A stretch of DNA of 64,000 nt from Bradysia coprophila (lineage: Eukaryota; Arthropoda; Insecta; Diptera; Sciaridae), in assembly GCF_014529535.1 (NCBI RefSeq), contig NW_023503632.1, positions 806,001 to 870,000 on the forward strand, given 5' to 3'. Below the pieces are notes generated by a model. It was not told where the DNA came from. It ran no database searches and was given only the letters and a program-made list of their open reading frames with translations. The position numbers and the translations under genes were made by a program. Position 1 is the first letter of the stretch; every line of letters begins with the position of its first letter. This document shows positions 49,101 to 60,265 of this stretch, piece by piece.

Positions 49101-51354
49101 AATTTCGTGTAGTATTTGCACCCTCAAGATCTGCGACAGGAAGTAAGTCAATCTGTTAGAGTATAGTAGTACAATTGTTCGGGGAGCGAAACATGATTTT
49201 CGACATCTAGTTAAGAATGGTTATTTGTGTACCTGTTTTGGACGATTTCGCGGATTGTAGGCCGAACGAAGTGAGTAATTGTAATTGTAATTTTCATGCT
49301 TCGGGGCCGAAAATGAGGGCAATTTTTCGAATTTTCTCGGGTTTCCGGCCCTCTGCATGAAAACTTACATGTGCACCTGTTTGGGACGGTTGATTTAAGG
49401 CTTTTTCGCTTGCAAGCCTCACTTCGTTCGGCCTACAATCCGCGAAATTGCCTAAAATCAATCGTCCAAAACAGGTACACAAATAACCATTGTTGACCCT
49501 TCCGTTCCGATCCCTGTACCATCCCTACTGCCTGATTTTGTTTCGCGATTTATGTAAAAGGATAGACGTCACAGCATCGCAATTTGATAAATTAGCCATC
49601 TACAGTCAGAGGTAGTGAAATTTCAGCATAAGTTTGCTTCAGTTGTTTTTCAGCTGATCCACACGTACAATCAAAACTGTTTATACAGTTGAAGCTCCTA
49701 CACGCTCGTGCGGGGAAGTGGTAAAACCGTATAAAGAGAAGGACGTATAAATAAACAGTTTTGATTGTTTGTGTGGATCAGCTGGAAAACAGCTGAAGTA
49801 ATTTCATGCTGAAATTTCACTCTTCACTGCCTCTGACTGTACTAACTAATGCAAATTGTTTGTCTAAATTGAAATGAACTGAACTTAATCAGATTTCAAT
49901 GCAATAATACTATCCGCCAAACTCTGCAACGTTTTTGTTCCCGTTGGAGACATTAGCACCACACGTGCAACGTTTGAAGATATGGAAGAATTATTATGCT
50001 TACTTCTGCGAGCAGAACTTTCTGATTCTGTTAGAACTTAACATCATGGACTATTACATCGGAGCGCAGTCAGTCTACTCTGAATTTCTACTATTTGTAA
50101 TACCGATAATGGAACAAATTGAATTAACTTAGAGACATACTAGACATATTGACAAGAGTACACCGGCGTTTACCCTTAATTTATGTAGTTTATGAATTTA
50201 AGAAAATAAATATGGCCCAATGATCAAACCTTCTCCAATTCCACTTCTAATTTAGTTTGAGTTGATTTATTGCATTCAGTGTAATAGAATTTGATTTAGT
50301 GAAACATTATTTTCTGCATGAACTGAACAACGAATATTTCACCGCCCCTACCACCTCCCACAATAATCCAAAAATATTTTTGCCTCTTTTTATCACCCAT
50401 TCAACAGCTGACGTAATGTACAACCTTGGAGCGGCGCATATAATAGCCGTCGATGTGGGTTCCCAAGACGATACCGATCTCACCGATTATGGCGATGACT
50501 TATCGGGATGGTGGCTGCTGTATAAGAAATGGAACCCATTCACCACACCTGTTAAAGTACCTAACCTTCCGGATATACAGTCTCGCTTGGCTTATGTGTC
50601 TTGCGTGCGACAATTAGAGGTAAACGAGAGACGAAAGCTTTTGTTTTTCGATTGAGAGTCAATTTGTTTTCGATTGATTTCCAGGAAGTAAAAAATAGTT
50701 CTTATTGCGAGTACATCCGACCACCGATAGATAAATACAAAACGTTAGCTTTTGGAAGTTTTGATGAAATTAAAGAAGTTGGATACGTTCATGGCCGTAA
50801 TTGCTTCGATATGATGGCAAAATCGGGTCGGTTGGGACGTTTCAATCAATGGTTCAGTAAAGAGTTACCAAAAAAGCATTCACATTCACTGAATGAGTAA
50901 GTCTTCGACGACTAATCGATGCAAGACAACAGAAAATTTACCAAAAAATTATTTTTTTTCGTCACCAGATACACGTTCATTGATTTAGCACAAATAGTTT
51001 GTAAGTTACCTGAGACTAGACATGAAAAGATCGATCCATCTTCGTCATCAGACGAAGAATACGATGGATACATTTCGGAACCAACTACGCTGGTCAGTAA
51101 AAAACATTCTTTGTTTTTCGTAGAGTTGACCGCTACTGATAAGTTTTCCTTCATTCCCACAGAATCGTAATTTATCGATGCGTGTATTGAACCGAGGAAC
51201 TGGATCGTTGTCGCTATCTGAAAACGAAATGGACTCCGACGAATTTGAATATCCGTCACGGCTATCGTTACAACGGTCGGAAATGACATCGTCAACATCA
51301 TCGTTACCAAATGATACAAAATTGTCTTTATCACCTGACCACAATGGAATGTAG
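34103..51354 (+). CDS. sws: swiss cheese / neuropathy target esterase (PNPLA6/7)
   Basis: ER-anchored lysophospholipase and PKA-binding protein that protects neurons and glia. Exons: 34103-34198, 34276-34357, 39337-39896, 39958-40302, 40360-40563, 40623-40849, 40908-41163, 41226-41382, 41455-42020, 42086-42361, 42441-42627, 44697-44813 or 48331-48447, 50408-50619, 50685-50896, 50969-51092, 51163-51354. All phases agree; about 1270 residues, usual for the family. Order: one N-terminal membrane span (about 33-53), the [13 protein letters not shown] motif, three cyclic-nucleotide-binding-like domains (about 150-640), then the patatin domain with GGGGARG (about 866), GVSIG (Ser about 896) and LLLDGG (Asp about 1016). 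The Ser-Asp gap of about 120 equals that of human NTE. The tail is acidic and Ser-rich. Exons 1-2 are assigned by phase and the membrane segment, so are less certain. Confidence 0.95.
35007..35189 (+). CDS. small intronic ORF, 60 residues, possible alternative terminal exon
   Basis: Inside sws intron 2, same strand. ATG 35007 to TGA 35189, with AATAAA 7 nt later (35196-35201). The composition is protein-like ([22 protein letters not shown], given here only as a short sample of its charged, mixed character). No known domain, no membrane segment. An in-frame stop at 35001 and the phase of sws exon 2 argue against simple splicing from exon 2, so it would need its own start. Could be a nested small gene or chance. 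Confidence 0.2.
   Translation: MCPMNHRVREVVPIEEINWKINLYSFTKTDLIEATSPVLAEPQGPKVVSAIDNGNEYGLV
36915..36985. repeat. inverted repeat, GCGTGGCGTGAATAACC family
   Basis: Near-perfect 17-bp arms with a second inner palindrome (CCACAAAA...TTTTGTGG). Same family as 14355-14585. Confidence 0.75.
37456..38050. repeat. 145-bp tandem array, about four units
   Basis: ACACATAGGGCC recurs at about 37604, 37748, 37892 and 38037 (period 144-145 bp), each unit containing TCTATTCGGC and TTTACTCGAGTT. An earlier, partial unit lies near 37458. Confidence 0.85.
38522..38814. repeat. fold-back element in sws intron 2
   Basis: ATCCACGCCATTAG pairs with CTAATGGCGTGGAT at the outer ends. Inside, AAGTGTGTTTGGAATCGATT pairs with its complement (38616-38644). 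Confidence 0.8.
42628..44696 (+). other. sws intron before alternative exon A
   Basis: About 2.07 kb. Repeated CATGTAA/TTACATG words around 43186-43550 give a weak inverted structure. Short ORFs here have no domain. Confidence 0.5.
44697..44813 (+). other. sws: sws alternative exon A (DGG version)
   Basis: 117 nt, entered in phase 1 and leaving in phase 1. Encodes [11 protein letters not shown]...[22 protein letters not shown], the segment with the catalytic aspartate of the patatin dyad. Its acceptor (CCCAAACACAAAAAG) has a poor pyrimidine tract, typical of a regulated exon. Confidence 0.85.
47087..47420. repeat. degenerate CTGAACCTGATCTGAAACTG tandem
   Basis: Multiple imperfect copies of CTGAACYTGATCTGAAACTG with variable spacing. 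No reading frame is preserved. Confidence 0.65.
47512..47717. repeat. TACAGTCAG fold-back MITE, copy 1
   Basis: Ends TACAGTCAGGGGCAGTGAAA and GCCTCTGACTGTA with CAGCTGATCC-type inner arms. TA at both borders suits Tc1/mariner-style insertion. Confidence 0.82.
48331..48447 (+). other. sws: sws alternative exon B (DGC version)
   Basis: Also 117 nt with the same phases. It encodes [11 protein letters not shown]...[22 protein letters not shown]. The first 19 nt equal exon A. Differences cluster in the middle (LSGYMPPL versus VAGVFPPI) and just after the catalytic Asp (DGG versus DGC). Confidence 0.85.
48516..48657. repeat. TACAGTCAG fold-back MITE, copy 2
   Basis: Short version (142 bp) of the element at 47512. 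Both ends read TACAGTCAGAGACAG inward. CAGCTGATCC and AACAGCTGAAGC arms are present. Confidence 0.82.
49216..49491. repeat. 276-bp fold-back element
   Basis: AATGGTTATTTGTGTACCTG at the left pairs with its complement at the right. The arm continues through GGCCGAACGAAGTGAG. Confidence 0.82.
49601..49841. repeat. TACAGTCAG fold-back MITE, copy 3
   Basis: 241 bp, TACAGTCAGAGGTAGTGAAA to GCCTCTGACTGTA. It matches copies 1 and 2 in end and arm sequence. Confidence 0.82.
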
Positions 51355-52598
51355 TAGACACCGTCTCCTTTTAAGCTGAAAATCATTTTTTTTGTTTTTG
51401 TTCAGCGAGGCTAATTTTAAAATTGGATTGAGTTATTGTACAAGAAAGAGAGGAAAGAGAAATTGAGTCAATAAATCGTTATACGTAAGCGAATAAAAGC
51501 CTTGTCTACACTTTCAATCAATCACAACTGATGAAAGTTTATTATTTTATTGGTTTGTTGTAATAATACATTTACATGATTGTGAACATGTGGAAAATGA
51601 GTGCAACTTTAAATTTAAATAGAAAGAGAAATGAAATATTAAGGAAGATCCGAACTCGGCTCCGATCAGAATTATCACACAGACCCACCGTTCCACTAAA
51701 TGTTGTAAAGTAATGAGGAACAAATTGATGAGAAACTGACAACAAGGGATACAATGCTAAACGAAATCCCTGCCGCTGTATTGATTTTAGGTTGGTAAGT
51801 AACCCCGTAATTCAATTTTTATGGACAGCACTTTTCAAACATCAAACTCTGTTTACTTTGCAACAACAAAAGTCATAGAAAAGTTGCTGACAACCTTAAA
51901 GTCACACGGACATACGATTTTTATGGAAATATTTCTGTTACGTTTTCGTTATGATTCGCTAAACTTCTGCACGTTCAATTTATATTAACCATCGTGTGAA
52001 ATTTGGTTCGGCACTCTGGCTTCTCTTCAGATATCGAATAAATCTTTCGCCTTTTACTAAAGATTTCCGTGGAGAGGAGCACTCTAATGAGTCTAAAATA
52101 AATTTTTGTTATGGCCTGATGAAAATCGGGCCAAATAAGCGGTTGAAAAATATTTAAAATTCTGTTGAATGGATGGTGTTTTGGATACATTGTTTGACAG
52201 ACCCTTTAGGTACTAATGGTACTACCTATCTAATGTTTACTGGATCGAAACTGACGAGTGTCAGGCGGTTTAACCCATGAACGTGACTGATTTCGGAACA
52301 GTGACTGATCTTGGTTCATTTTAACATATATCTGAAGAAATCCATTTTGCTTCATATAAAATACATGTAGTGACTGTTGCCGGTATGCTATAAACAATTA
52401 CTTCAACCAGTTTGACAAGATTACTATTCATATTCATCTTAGTACAATGATCGTGTATGTGTGCGTTGTTTTCCCTCGGCATCGTTAGGGGTTTAATATT
52501 CGTTTCATTCTCGTGGAAACAGCAACACAGCTCAGATAAAATCGAAAATATTGCTGCTAGGGTGGTGTAAAAGGGATCCAGTGTGACTTTTAGGCATC
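51355..52598 (+). other. sws 3' UTR and intergenic
   Basis: AATAAA at 51470-51475 is 116 nt after the sws stop. No gene recognised further right. ORFs on the minus strand are short and without domains. Confidence 0.5.
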
Positions 52599-52812
52599 GG
52601 GGAATTTGGCACACGGTGCCAAAAGAACGCACTTTTAAACTACGTAAAAGGTGAACTTGCACACGCAAGTTCATTGCTGCAAATGCTTTTTAGCCATGTC
52701 ATCGACTTAATGACTCCTTTTACAAAATTTTGGTATCGAAAAATCGTGTGCGAGTTCACCTTTTACGTAGTTGAAAAATGCGTTGTTTTAGCACCGTGTG
52801 CCAAATTACCCC
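52599..52812. repeat. 214-bp fold-back MITE
   Basis: GGGGAATTTGGCACACGGTG at the left and the complement of GGGGTAATTTGGCACACGGTG at the right. A second mirrored block is CTACGTAAAAGGTGAACTTG. Confidence 0.82.
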
Positions 52813-53200
52813 ACGCCGACTTTTAAGGGTCTGAGGTCCATCTGCATCATAGCTTGAGAGGTTATTATACTAACTCTTGTAATTACAGGCTGAATTACGT
52901 CATTGCCATCAACGAAAGAACTTCCATAAATTGAATTACAGAAATTTTTTCATTTTTTTGCTTCAAAACATCTTACAATTTCCCTCCTGTATCTTTTAAC
53001 CGCCTTTAAACGAGCGAGCCAATGGTTAGACGCACTCTTTTCTCGATTCAGCAAAATGCCCAAAATGTCAAAAGAAACCAGCTGACACTTCACTTCAGTA
53101 GCGATACCTATGCATGTACTGTATGTACCTAAATAAATTGGCAATTAAATCGTAAACAACTGCGGGAGAAGGAAACGCGTAAAACGTGTAAACAATAAAA
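52813..53200. other. non-coding upstream of Atg3
   Basis: Presumably includes the Atg3 promoter and 5' UTR. No diagnostic core element stands out. Confidence 0.4.
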
Positions 53201-55265
53201 ATGCAAAGTGTTTTCAATACTGTGAAGGGTACAGCCCTCTCGGTTGCAGAATATTTGACTCCGGTTCTTAAGGTAAAAACACATTTCTCGTTTCGGAACG
53301 TCCAAAATGCACTTTGTCCTTTCTCGCATTTCGCTATTTGTACGCGCAATATCAATTGCGTGAAGCCTACAGTTTCTCTTTATTATCATAGAGACACGCG
53401 GATTGTCGTAGACCGATCGATAGCGAGCTGATTAATATTAATGAGAATAATGTTTCTAATGATTTGCGTCAGAAATGACAAGTGCAAATTGCATGGTAAA
53501 GCAGACAATCGAATTACGGAAATCATTCGAAATTTTGGGGTAAAAACGGATTCCCATTTCGACTGTGTTTGTTGGTCGTACGTAATTTTTATGATTGTCA
53601 TTTTGTACCGTTACGAACATAAGTAAGCTCAATGGAGCACAGAACGAGTGCATTTTAATGTATCCAATGCATTTGTATGGACAGATCAATGCCATCTGAT
53701 CGGTAATTTGTTTACAATACGCAGTCACTGAGAGGTCATTCACACTGAATTTACACAATGAACCGATATTCATTCGATATAAATTGAATGAAAACAAACT
53801 GTGTGGTCATGGTCGCATTTGTGTCAGTGATGAATGGACTCGCACGTTCAAAAAATGGTTTTCCCGTTTTCTTATAGAGACGCAACAATTTGAAATCAAT
53901 GCCAAGAGAGCTTAAGGCTCAAATATTATAAAGAAAATTGAACGTTTTTCTCTCTTTCGAACAAAGGAATCAAAGTTCCGTGAAACTGGCGTCCTTACCC
54001 CAGAAGAATTTGTTGCTGCCGGTGATCATTTAGTTCATCATTGTCCTACTTGGCAGGTAATTCTTCCATCTTACCATTGATTCGACGAGCGAAAGTTTAA
54101 TTCAAATTAAAATCCGTAGTGGGCAGCCGGAGACGAATCGAAAAGCAAACCGTACATGCCTAAAGGTTTGACGCACATTTTCCAATCTGTTGACCGGCTC
54201 TAAAGTTGCCCCCAATAAATTTGCTTTGATTTAGATAAGCAGTTTTTGATAACGAGAAATGTGGCGTGCCACCGACGGTGCAAGCAAATGGAGTATGTCG
54301 GTGAAGAAACAATTGTTGAAGGTGGTGCCGACGACGACGAAGGTTGGGTGGAAACACATCATTTGGACGGTGGCGGATCGACAGAACTGGACGATAAAGT
54401 GTGCGAGATGACCTTAGACAGCAGCAAAGTAACGCGAACATTTGTTGCTTTATTGCGTTGCGGCAACTGATACGGTGAATTGTTTCAGGCTGATGATATT
54501 AGCAGCGGCAGTCACAATGTTATGGATAGCAACAACGATGATGATGATGATGACGATGATGACGGAGAGGCAGCTGATATGGAAGAATTTGAAGAAAGTG
54601 GAATGTTGGAGATGGTAGATCCGGTAAGTGTGGTTAATCAATTTCGAGTGGTTGAACACTAACCTCATGATTCGGATGACAGGCCACGGCAATAATAACA
54701 CGTCAAGTTAGCATACCGGATAAGAAACAGACTAGTGAATCCGATGTAGATTCGGTGGTCCATACCCGAACCTATGATTTGCACATAACATACGACAAAT
54801 ATTACCAGACACCGCGATTGTGGTTTGTGGGCTATGACGAGTCTCGAAAACCGTTAAACGTCGAAGAAATGTATGAGGATGTTAGTCAAGATCACGCCAA
54901 AAAAACGGTTACAATGGAATCTCAGCCGCATTTGCCCTCTGATTTTAATATGGCATCGGTTCATCCTTGCAAGTGAGTTGAAATTTGTTTGTTTCGCTTT
55001 TTTTTTGTCAATTGTTAGTTCGAGTTTCTCGGACGAGTATGACCCGAATTCGAGGTTGCATTGATGAGAAGAAAACCGTCATATCAAACTTCTTGTCGTT
55101 TTTGTGAATTTCAGGCACGCTGATATTATGAAGAAGATCATCCAAACAGTGGAGGATGGTGGTGGGGAACTAGGCGTTCATATGTATCTGATAATCTTTT
55201 TGAAATTTGTCCAAACCGTCATTCCGACGATAGAGTACGATTTTACACAAAATTTTACAATGTAA
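53201..55265 (+). CDS. Atg3: autophagy E2-like conjugating enzyme Atg3
   Basis: Transfers Atg8 from its thioester to phosphatidylethanolamine on the growing phagophore membrane; cytosolic, membrane-associated. Exons: 53201-53272, 53967-54056, 54120-54165, 54235-54428, 54489-54623, 54683-54972, 55115-55265; all in frame, 325 residues (fly and human proteins are similar in length). The N-terminal amphipathic helix reads [19 protein letters not shown]. An acidic flexible region with an Asp run follows (about 140-165), then [12 protein letters not shown]. The E2 core reads [34 protein letters not shown] and the HPC active-site motif (Cys about 275). The end YDFTQNFTM is the family's C-terminus. 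The first intron (694 nt) is the longest. Confidence 0.96.
53273..53966 (+). other. Atg3 intron 1
   Basis: 694 nt, no gene or obvious repeat. ORFs on either strand lack domains. Confidence 0.6.
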
Positions 55266-55398
55266 TTCGGTCCGGCGTCTCGATGTATCCTTCAGTGCCG
55301 CGATACTCAATGTTTCAGAAAAATCTAATTGGCTTTTTGTGGACAAGTTTTCGAATAATTTCCTCTTTTTTTTCGTGCAAATCTTTAACAATTCGTCA

Positions 55399-55833
55399 AT
55401 GCTTTTGGACATTAGAGTCCGGTTATTTGGAAATAAAATTAAGAAAACAAAAAACTTGGAATTTTATGGTTCTGGTTGGCCTGATGCAGTTCTCAAGACT
55501 GCGGAATCCATTTTGGGAAGCTTGTTTGAGGCGAATAATCAAGGTGAGTTATAAGTAAGACAAGTTACTCGATCTGCCTGTACATCGTTTCCATTGGGGA
55601 AGTAATCATGCATTCAGTGGCATTATTATTATTTACAATAAAGTTCCAAATTACTTTCAGCTAAATTTCACTTCTTTTATTCTTTATATCGCGAATTCCA
55701 AGGAACGAAAAGTTGGTGTTTCGTAAAGAATGAATCGGCAAACAAGAGAAACGAAACGATGGTTAATATTATACTCGAAAGTCGAGACGGTAAGGGTCAA
55801 AAACATTATCGAGGAAAGTCAATGCAAAAGTAG
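55399..55833 (+). CDS. candidate two-exon gene directly downstream of Atg3
   Basis: Unrecognised. ATG 55399 opens exon 55399-55543, whose donor (GGTGAGTT) joins acceptor CTTTCAG at 55660. Exon 55661-55833 continues in the same phase (CAA G|CT) to TAG, giving 105 residues. The second exon is charged and well mixed (FYSLYREFQGTKSW, ESRDGKGQKHYRGK). There is no membrane segment or known domain. The start lies only 133 nt after the Atg3 stop, with an AATAAA (55637-55642) inside the intron, so the first exon may instead be Atg3 3' UTR. An upstream exon could also exist, because the frame is open to about 55235. Confidence 0.35.
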
Positions 55834-56362
55834 AAATCGAAGAATCATATCCGAACGGTTTTCTGAAATTGAGGAATAGTGATTCAAGCTAGGATGTTAA
55901 GGACATGGTAGGCTTAAGACACAAATCAGTCTTTTCAAGTTCGAAGATTGCTTGATAAGGGAGGAGTGTTGGAAATCACAGTTATCATGCATTCAATGTA
56001 GTTAAGTGTTTCATCAGCGAATGCCAAGGACTTCCAACATAAGATTCTATATAAAAATTTCGATGGGGGGTCGTCACAATTCCTTGATGTAGTAATTCAT
56101 TCGGATAAAGTCTTCAGAGTTTGTGTCGACATATTTCTGGGCTCGGTTACTTCTTGTACCAGGACCAACCCGTCTTGTCCAACTTATATTCATACTCGAA
56201 GCTACTAAAACCCCATTTCATCAGCTGTACCAATTTTGTATTGCAACTTCTGTTTTTATTAACAAGAGCAAAGCATGAAGAGACGTGTGTGTTGAAGCTT
56301 CCAATGTTCAGCAAACCATCACCACTGTTGATTCACAAATAATTTTATTGCTGCAACCGTTA
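55834..56362. other. intergenic between candidate gene and carbonyl reductase
   Basis: No gene. TTTATT at 56344-56349 is a minus-strand AATAAA, 14 nt past the reductase stop, and could end that transcript. Confidence 0.45.
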
Positions 56363-57487
56363 TCAATACGCACCCGGATCTAGACCGTCAACCCAATCCA
56401 CAATTCTTCTATCGTACCAAACATACGCCCCCTTCGGATTCGATGGAGTATTAGGTGCCAGAAGAGCTAACCAACTTGGGGCATCAGCTCCTTGATCTAT
56501 AGTCAAATGTCCTTTATGGCTCGTCATATCCGTGTCCACGTATCCGGGGTGCACATGATTGACGAGAATGTCATCATCCGGTCTGGTCTCATCCATTTCT
56601 CGCTGTTGAATTCTACTGAGAGCGGATACGGCAACTTTTGACACTGAATACGCACTGTTCGGCCATCCCTTGGAAGTGTGGATGTTGGTTTTCGATGACC
56701 TTAAAAAAGGAAATTTAATTTTCAAAAACCGTAGGCGAAAAGTGGAATAGCCTCCTACTGCACAAAGTCGTTAACCAACGAGACCAATGTGTCCCTCGTC
56801 AATTTAGGATCAGCAAATTTCTTCTGCAATTCCAACGATTCGGGAGCTTTGCCGTTGATTCTCTTGAGGTAGCCTATACGTTCGAAAATGTCGTGAAAGT
56901 TTTTCAAACTGCAAATAGTTTGAACTGATTAATCAACCTGCTGAACTGGACACGTTAACGACTCTTCCGTGAGGTCTCAACAACGGCAACAGCTCATCAC
57001 AAAATTTCATCGTTGCAAAGAAATTCACTCGGCAAGAAACCTCAGCTTGTTCCGAAAATGGTTCGGTAGCGTTATTCTTAAACGCGATGGCAGCATTGTT
57101 AACAAGAACATCGATTCCGCCGTGTGTCGATTTCAAGTAGTCTCTGAACGTTATAATGCTATCAACACTTTCGATGTCCAATTGGTGAAAGTTGGGGTTC
57201 AACCCTTCCTGTTGAATGGATCCAGATGGACTGAATGACGACAACGTATAGAATGCAATGACGGATTTATACCTTTTTCAACGCTTCGACGGAATTCAGT
57301 CCTCTTCCTTCATCTCGCGCAGTTAGATAAACGATACCGTCATTCTGTTTGCACAGAGCGCGAACGATAGCGAATCCAATGCCTATGAGCAAATATCCAG
57401 TAAAAACGTCAGCAAATCAAATCTTTACCATTTTGACCGCATAATACCTTTATTCGATCCCGTGACAACATATACTTTCGATGTCAT
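56363..57487 (-). CDS. carbonyl reductase, CBR1-type short-chain dehydrogenase
   Basis: NADPH-dependent cytosolic reductase of carbonyl substrates. Minus-strand exons (5' to 3'): 57487-57448, 57382-57273, 57208-56938, 56873-56759, 56699-56363; phases agree and total 290 residues, close to human CBR1 (277). The cofactor motif is TGSNKGIG near residue 9. The NNAA structural motif follows, then Ser about 139 (NVSSSA) and the catalytic YSVSK (Tyr about 196, Lys about 200), matching CBR1 spacing. GWPNSAY before the tyrosine is typical of this subfamily. The C-terminus (GAYVWYDRRIVDW) is the usual end. Exon 4 starts at 56873, after a 64-nt intron. An earlier AG at about 56909 would give a stop. Confidence 0.93.
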
Positions 57488-57930
57488 TGTGTTACAGTTC
57501 AAATAACAAGACGTATAAGATCAGAACGTTAGAAGTTTAGCCGGCCAATTTGGATCTTTCCAATTTTCCTTTGTAGGTCCTACGGTTGATGAAGTTCGAT
57601 GTTATTTTTCGTACACTGTTCACAAGTATACTATTCGTGCAGATAAGATATCGAAAATTAAAAATTTGCTTAATCATTCACAAGAGGTACCGCTGATCTT
57701 CAGGTGAGCGTATTCTTATCTGCGTCGTTCAATAAATAACACAAAAACAGAGCAAAATTCCACTGTATTGAAAACGTCGATTCAATAGAATTAAACGCGA
57801 ATAATAATGACCAATGCGTGAATGACGTTTCTTACAATGAAATATTAGTGCAATAGTAGTTTGCAAAACTAGGAGGGAAAAGATGCAACAAGTCAGTGAT
57901 TAAACGATATTGTGTGTAATAATGGTAGGT

Positions 57931-58153
57931 TACATTGGACGCTGCGAAAGTAATTCATTACTTGAGGTAACAATTTTATGATAAAAGTAGCCAAGTGTGT
58001 TTTTGAGCAAAAAGCTTTGGTGACTGTATTTTTGACAGGTGTGTAGTCACGTTGGGCTCGGATATACAACTACACTTGTCGAGAAACAGTTACCGACGTG
58101 CTCAAAAACACTCATGTGAGACTGCTATTAATTAAGTAACAGGATCCAATGTA
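57931..58153. repeat. 223-bp fold-back element
   Basis: TACATTGGA at the left end pairs with TCCAATGTA at the right. Inner arms pair through GTGTTTTTGAGC and GTGTAGT. Confidence 0.7.
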
Positions 58154-58555
58154 TTCTGTTTTACTATCTGCCACATGCGAAAGTTGAATTTCACATAAAA
58201 ATTCATGACAAATGAACCGAAAATAATCAACGTGTAATGGTCCCTTTTCGCAGGAGCCATATTGCTATGTCATGTTCATCTTTCGCATGAGTCAGACAAC
58301 AAAATGCAATTATGCTCGAGCTATGCGATTATTTGATTGAAACGATGGTGCTGTGACAAAGTACCTAGCACAGTAAATTTACACTGTTACACTGTTTCAA
58401 GGTCATGCCGGTAAGAGCTTTGACTGATGTAACTGGATAAGACAATATGCGAAACATTAGCTCTTTTTTTCAAGTAGTACAAAACAGGTGACACCAGTGC
58501 GAGTATTTAGCTGCAAGAGCGGTAAAATGGTGTTCCGTATCGATATGAAGTAAAT

Positions 58556-58717
58556 TGGCCGAAGCAACGCGCTTCAAGCATGAGTTGTGCTCTAAATAGG
58601 GTACTGAAACTTGACAGTTAGTGCGTCACACAACTGTAAAAATCGATTTCATACAAAATAGTACTCTATTTGACAGCTGTCGACTGTGATCACTTTTGCT
58701 TGAAGTGCGTTGGCCGA
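58556..58717. repeat. 162-bp fold-back MITE
   Basis: TGGCCGAAGCAACGCGCTTC pairs with the complement ending TGCGTTGGCCGA. GTACTNTATTTGAC-type inner arms are also mirrored. Confidence 0.75.
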
Positions 58718-59916
58718 GGCGATAGGTAATTGATTCGCGAAAAAAATAATACTTGAAACACAAAGCAACAGATATACAGTGTGTAGTGACTCAAAACAAC
58801 GAAACCACCAGCTGGGAGTGAAGGCATAAAAATGTAACCCTTATGATGAATCTCATTGTAGGTTCTTTTATTTGTATTTGTATGTTATTAAGAGAATTCT
58901 GTACATTCTGTAGTCGTACTTTCCTAAAAAACGTCTTTTCTTTTGACCAACATTCAGGTGCGGAAGCCATGTTCAAAGTTTTGCATAAATCACTATTTCA
59001 ATTCGTATCGTAGTTTTATTAGAATGGTGGTACCTATTTGGAATGATATGAATCGACCAGTTGCCTAACGCCGCTATAGTCCAAGAATGACCAAAAACAT
59101 TCACAAACATTGACAAACGGCGAAGAGACAACACATAACATGAATCGACCAATGACATAGAAAGCATAGAATGACTCTTCATACTTTTGCTATCAAAAAC
59201 ATACAGACAGAGGCAGTGTATACTTACTATGCCATCAGAATCGACTATTAAACATTTTAAATGAAAGAGTTGCTGTAGGAAACGCAGTTCATTGATTTGT
59301 GGATATATTCATCAATTCAGGTGTCAACGGCTGACTATCAGTATCATTCTAACGACATCTCCAGCATCTGTATTATTATTGTCATTTTGAGTTCTATAGA
59401 CAGACAATCACGGCACTTTGAGTGACTCGTACAACTACAGTTTGAAACGTATGCCAAATTTTTCCATTACTCAATTGTTATCTAGTGCTAGAAAGGATCA
59501 GAACTAGAGTGGCAATATGTCTCGACAGCCACACTTCCTTGAAAGTCCAAATTGGTGTCACCTTACGAGTGCCGTGGAGCACTGGTTTATTCTCTAATAT
59601 GTGCAAACAAAATAAGCTTAAATGGCACAGAGGCATTTTATTTCAAAAATAGAGTATATTCGAATACCAAATAGTATAAAAGTCATTTTGTGTAAAAATT
59701 GCTATTTCTATGTATAAGTAAGTATATTGAAGAGAGTTTATAACGAGAAAAGGCCTCAAAATCTAATCAACATTCACAGAAAGCGTAATAAATGAATAAA
59801 GGCAAAAGTAACGAAATCAGTCATTTGTAACAGTGGCAGAAACCATTTGCTACAAATGAGATAAAACTTCAATCTGAACACAACGTTAACATGAAACGTT
59901 CACCGTTAATCATCAT

Positions 59917-60243
59917 AATTAGGTTCCAAACAAATATTTTTTTTATTTTTCTTCGGTGCAGAACATTATTATAAGATACTTTGCTTCGTATTATATGCCA
60001 AAAAAATGATTAATTTTTTTTATAGAACACTTTGAACACGCAAAAAATCATGAAAATTCGAATCGGAATACACTCCGGAGTGTATTTCGTTTCGTCAATT
60101 CGTTTTTTTCGTTATTTTTTGGGTTTTCAAAATGGTTTATAAAAAAAAGTAAACATTTTTTTGGCATATAAAACGAAGCAAAGTGTCTTATAATAATGTT
60201 CTGCATCAAAGAAAAAAAAAAAAAAATTGTTTGGAACCTAATT
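59917..60243. repeat. 327-bp fold-back element with perfect central palindrome
   Basis: AATTAGGTTCCAAACAA at the left and its complement at the right. The centre is a perfect 20-bp palindrome, 60067-60086. Arms are rich in poly-A/T. Confidence 0.82.
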
Positions 60244-60265
60244 CAGCAATTCTGAACGCTGCAGA

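Larger units (their letters stand above)
48448..50407 (+). other. sws intron after alternative exon B
   Basis: About 1.96 kb. Contains two TACAGTCAG fold-back MITEs and a 276-bp fold-back (49216-49491). No gene. Confidence 0.55.
57488..60265. other. intergenic with several fold-back elements
   Basis: No gene recognised. It holds three inverted-repeat elements described separately. ORFs of 60-70 codons show no domain. Confidence 0.55.

Noticed and set aside
54160-54701. Long minus-strand ORFs over Atg3 exons 4-5
   Set aside because: Shadows of the Atg3 coding exons; the plus strand is fully explained by a conserved protein.
55170-55412. 80-codon minus-strand ORF opposite the end of Atg3
   Set aside because: Half of it is the exact antisense of Atg3 coding sequence, so its openness is explained by the overlap. 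No splice partner found.
56874-56937. A 29-nt intron ending at the AG near 56909 in the carbonyl reductase
   Set aside because: Too short for an intron and it gives an immediate stop; the 64-nt intron ending at 56874 keeps frame and family sequence.
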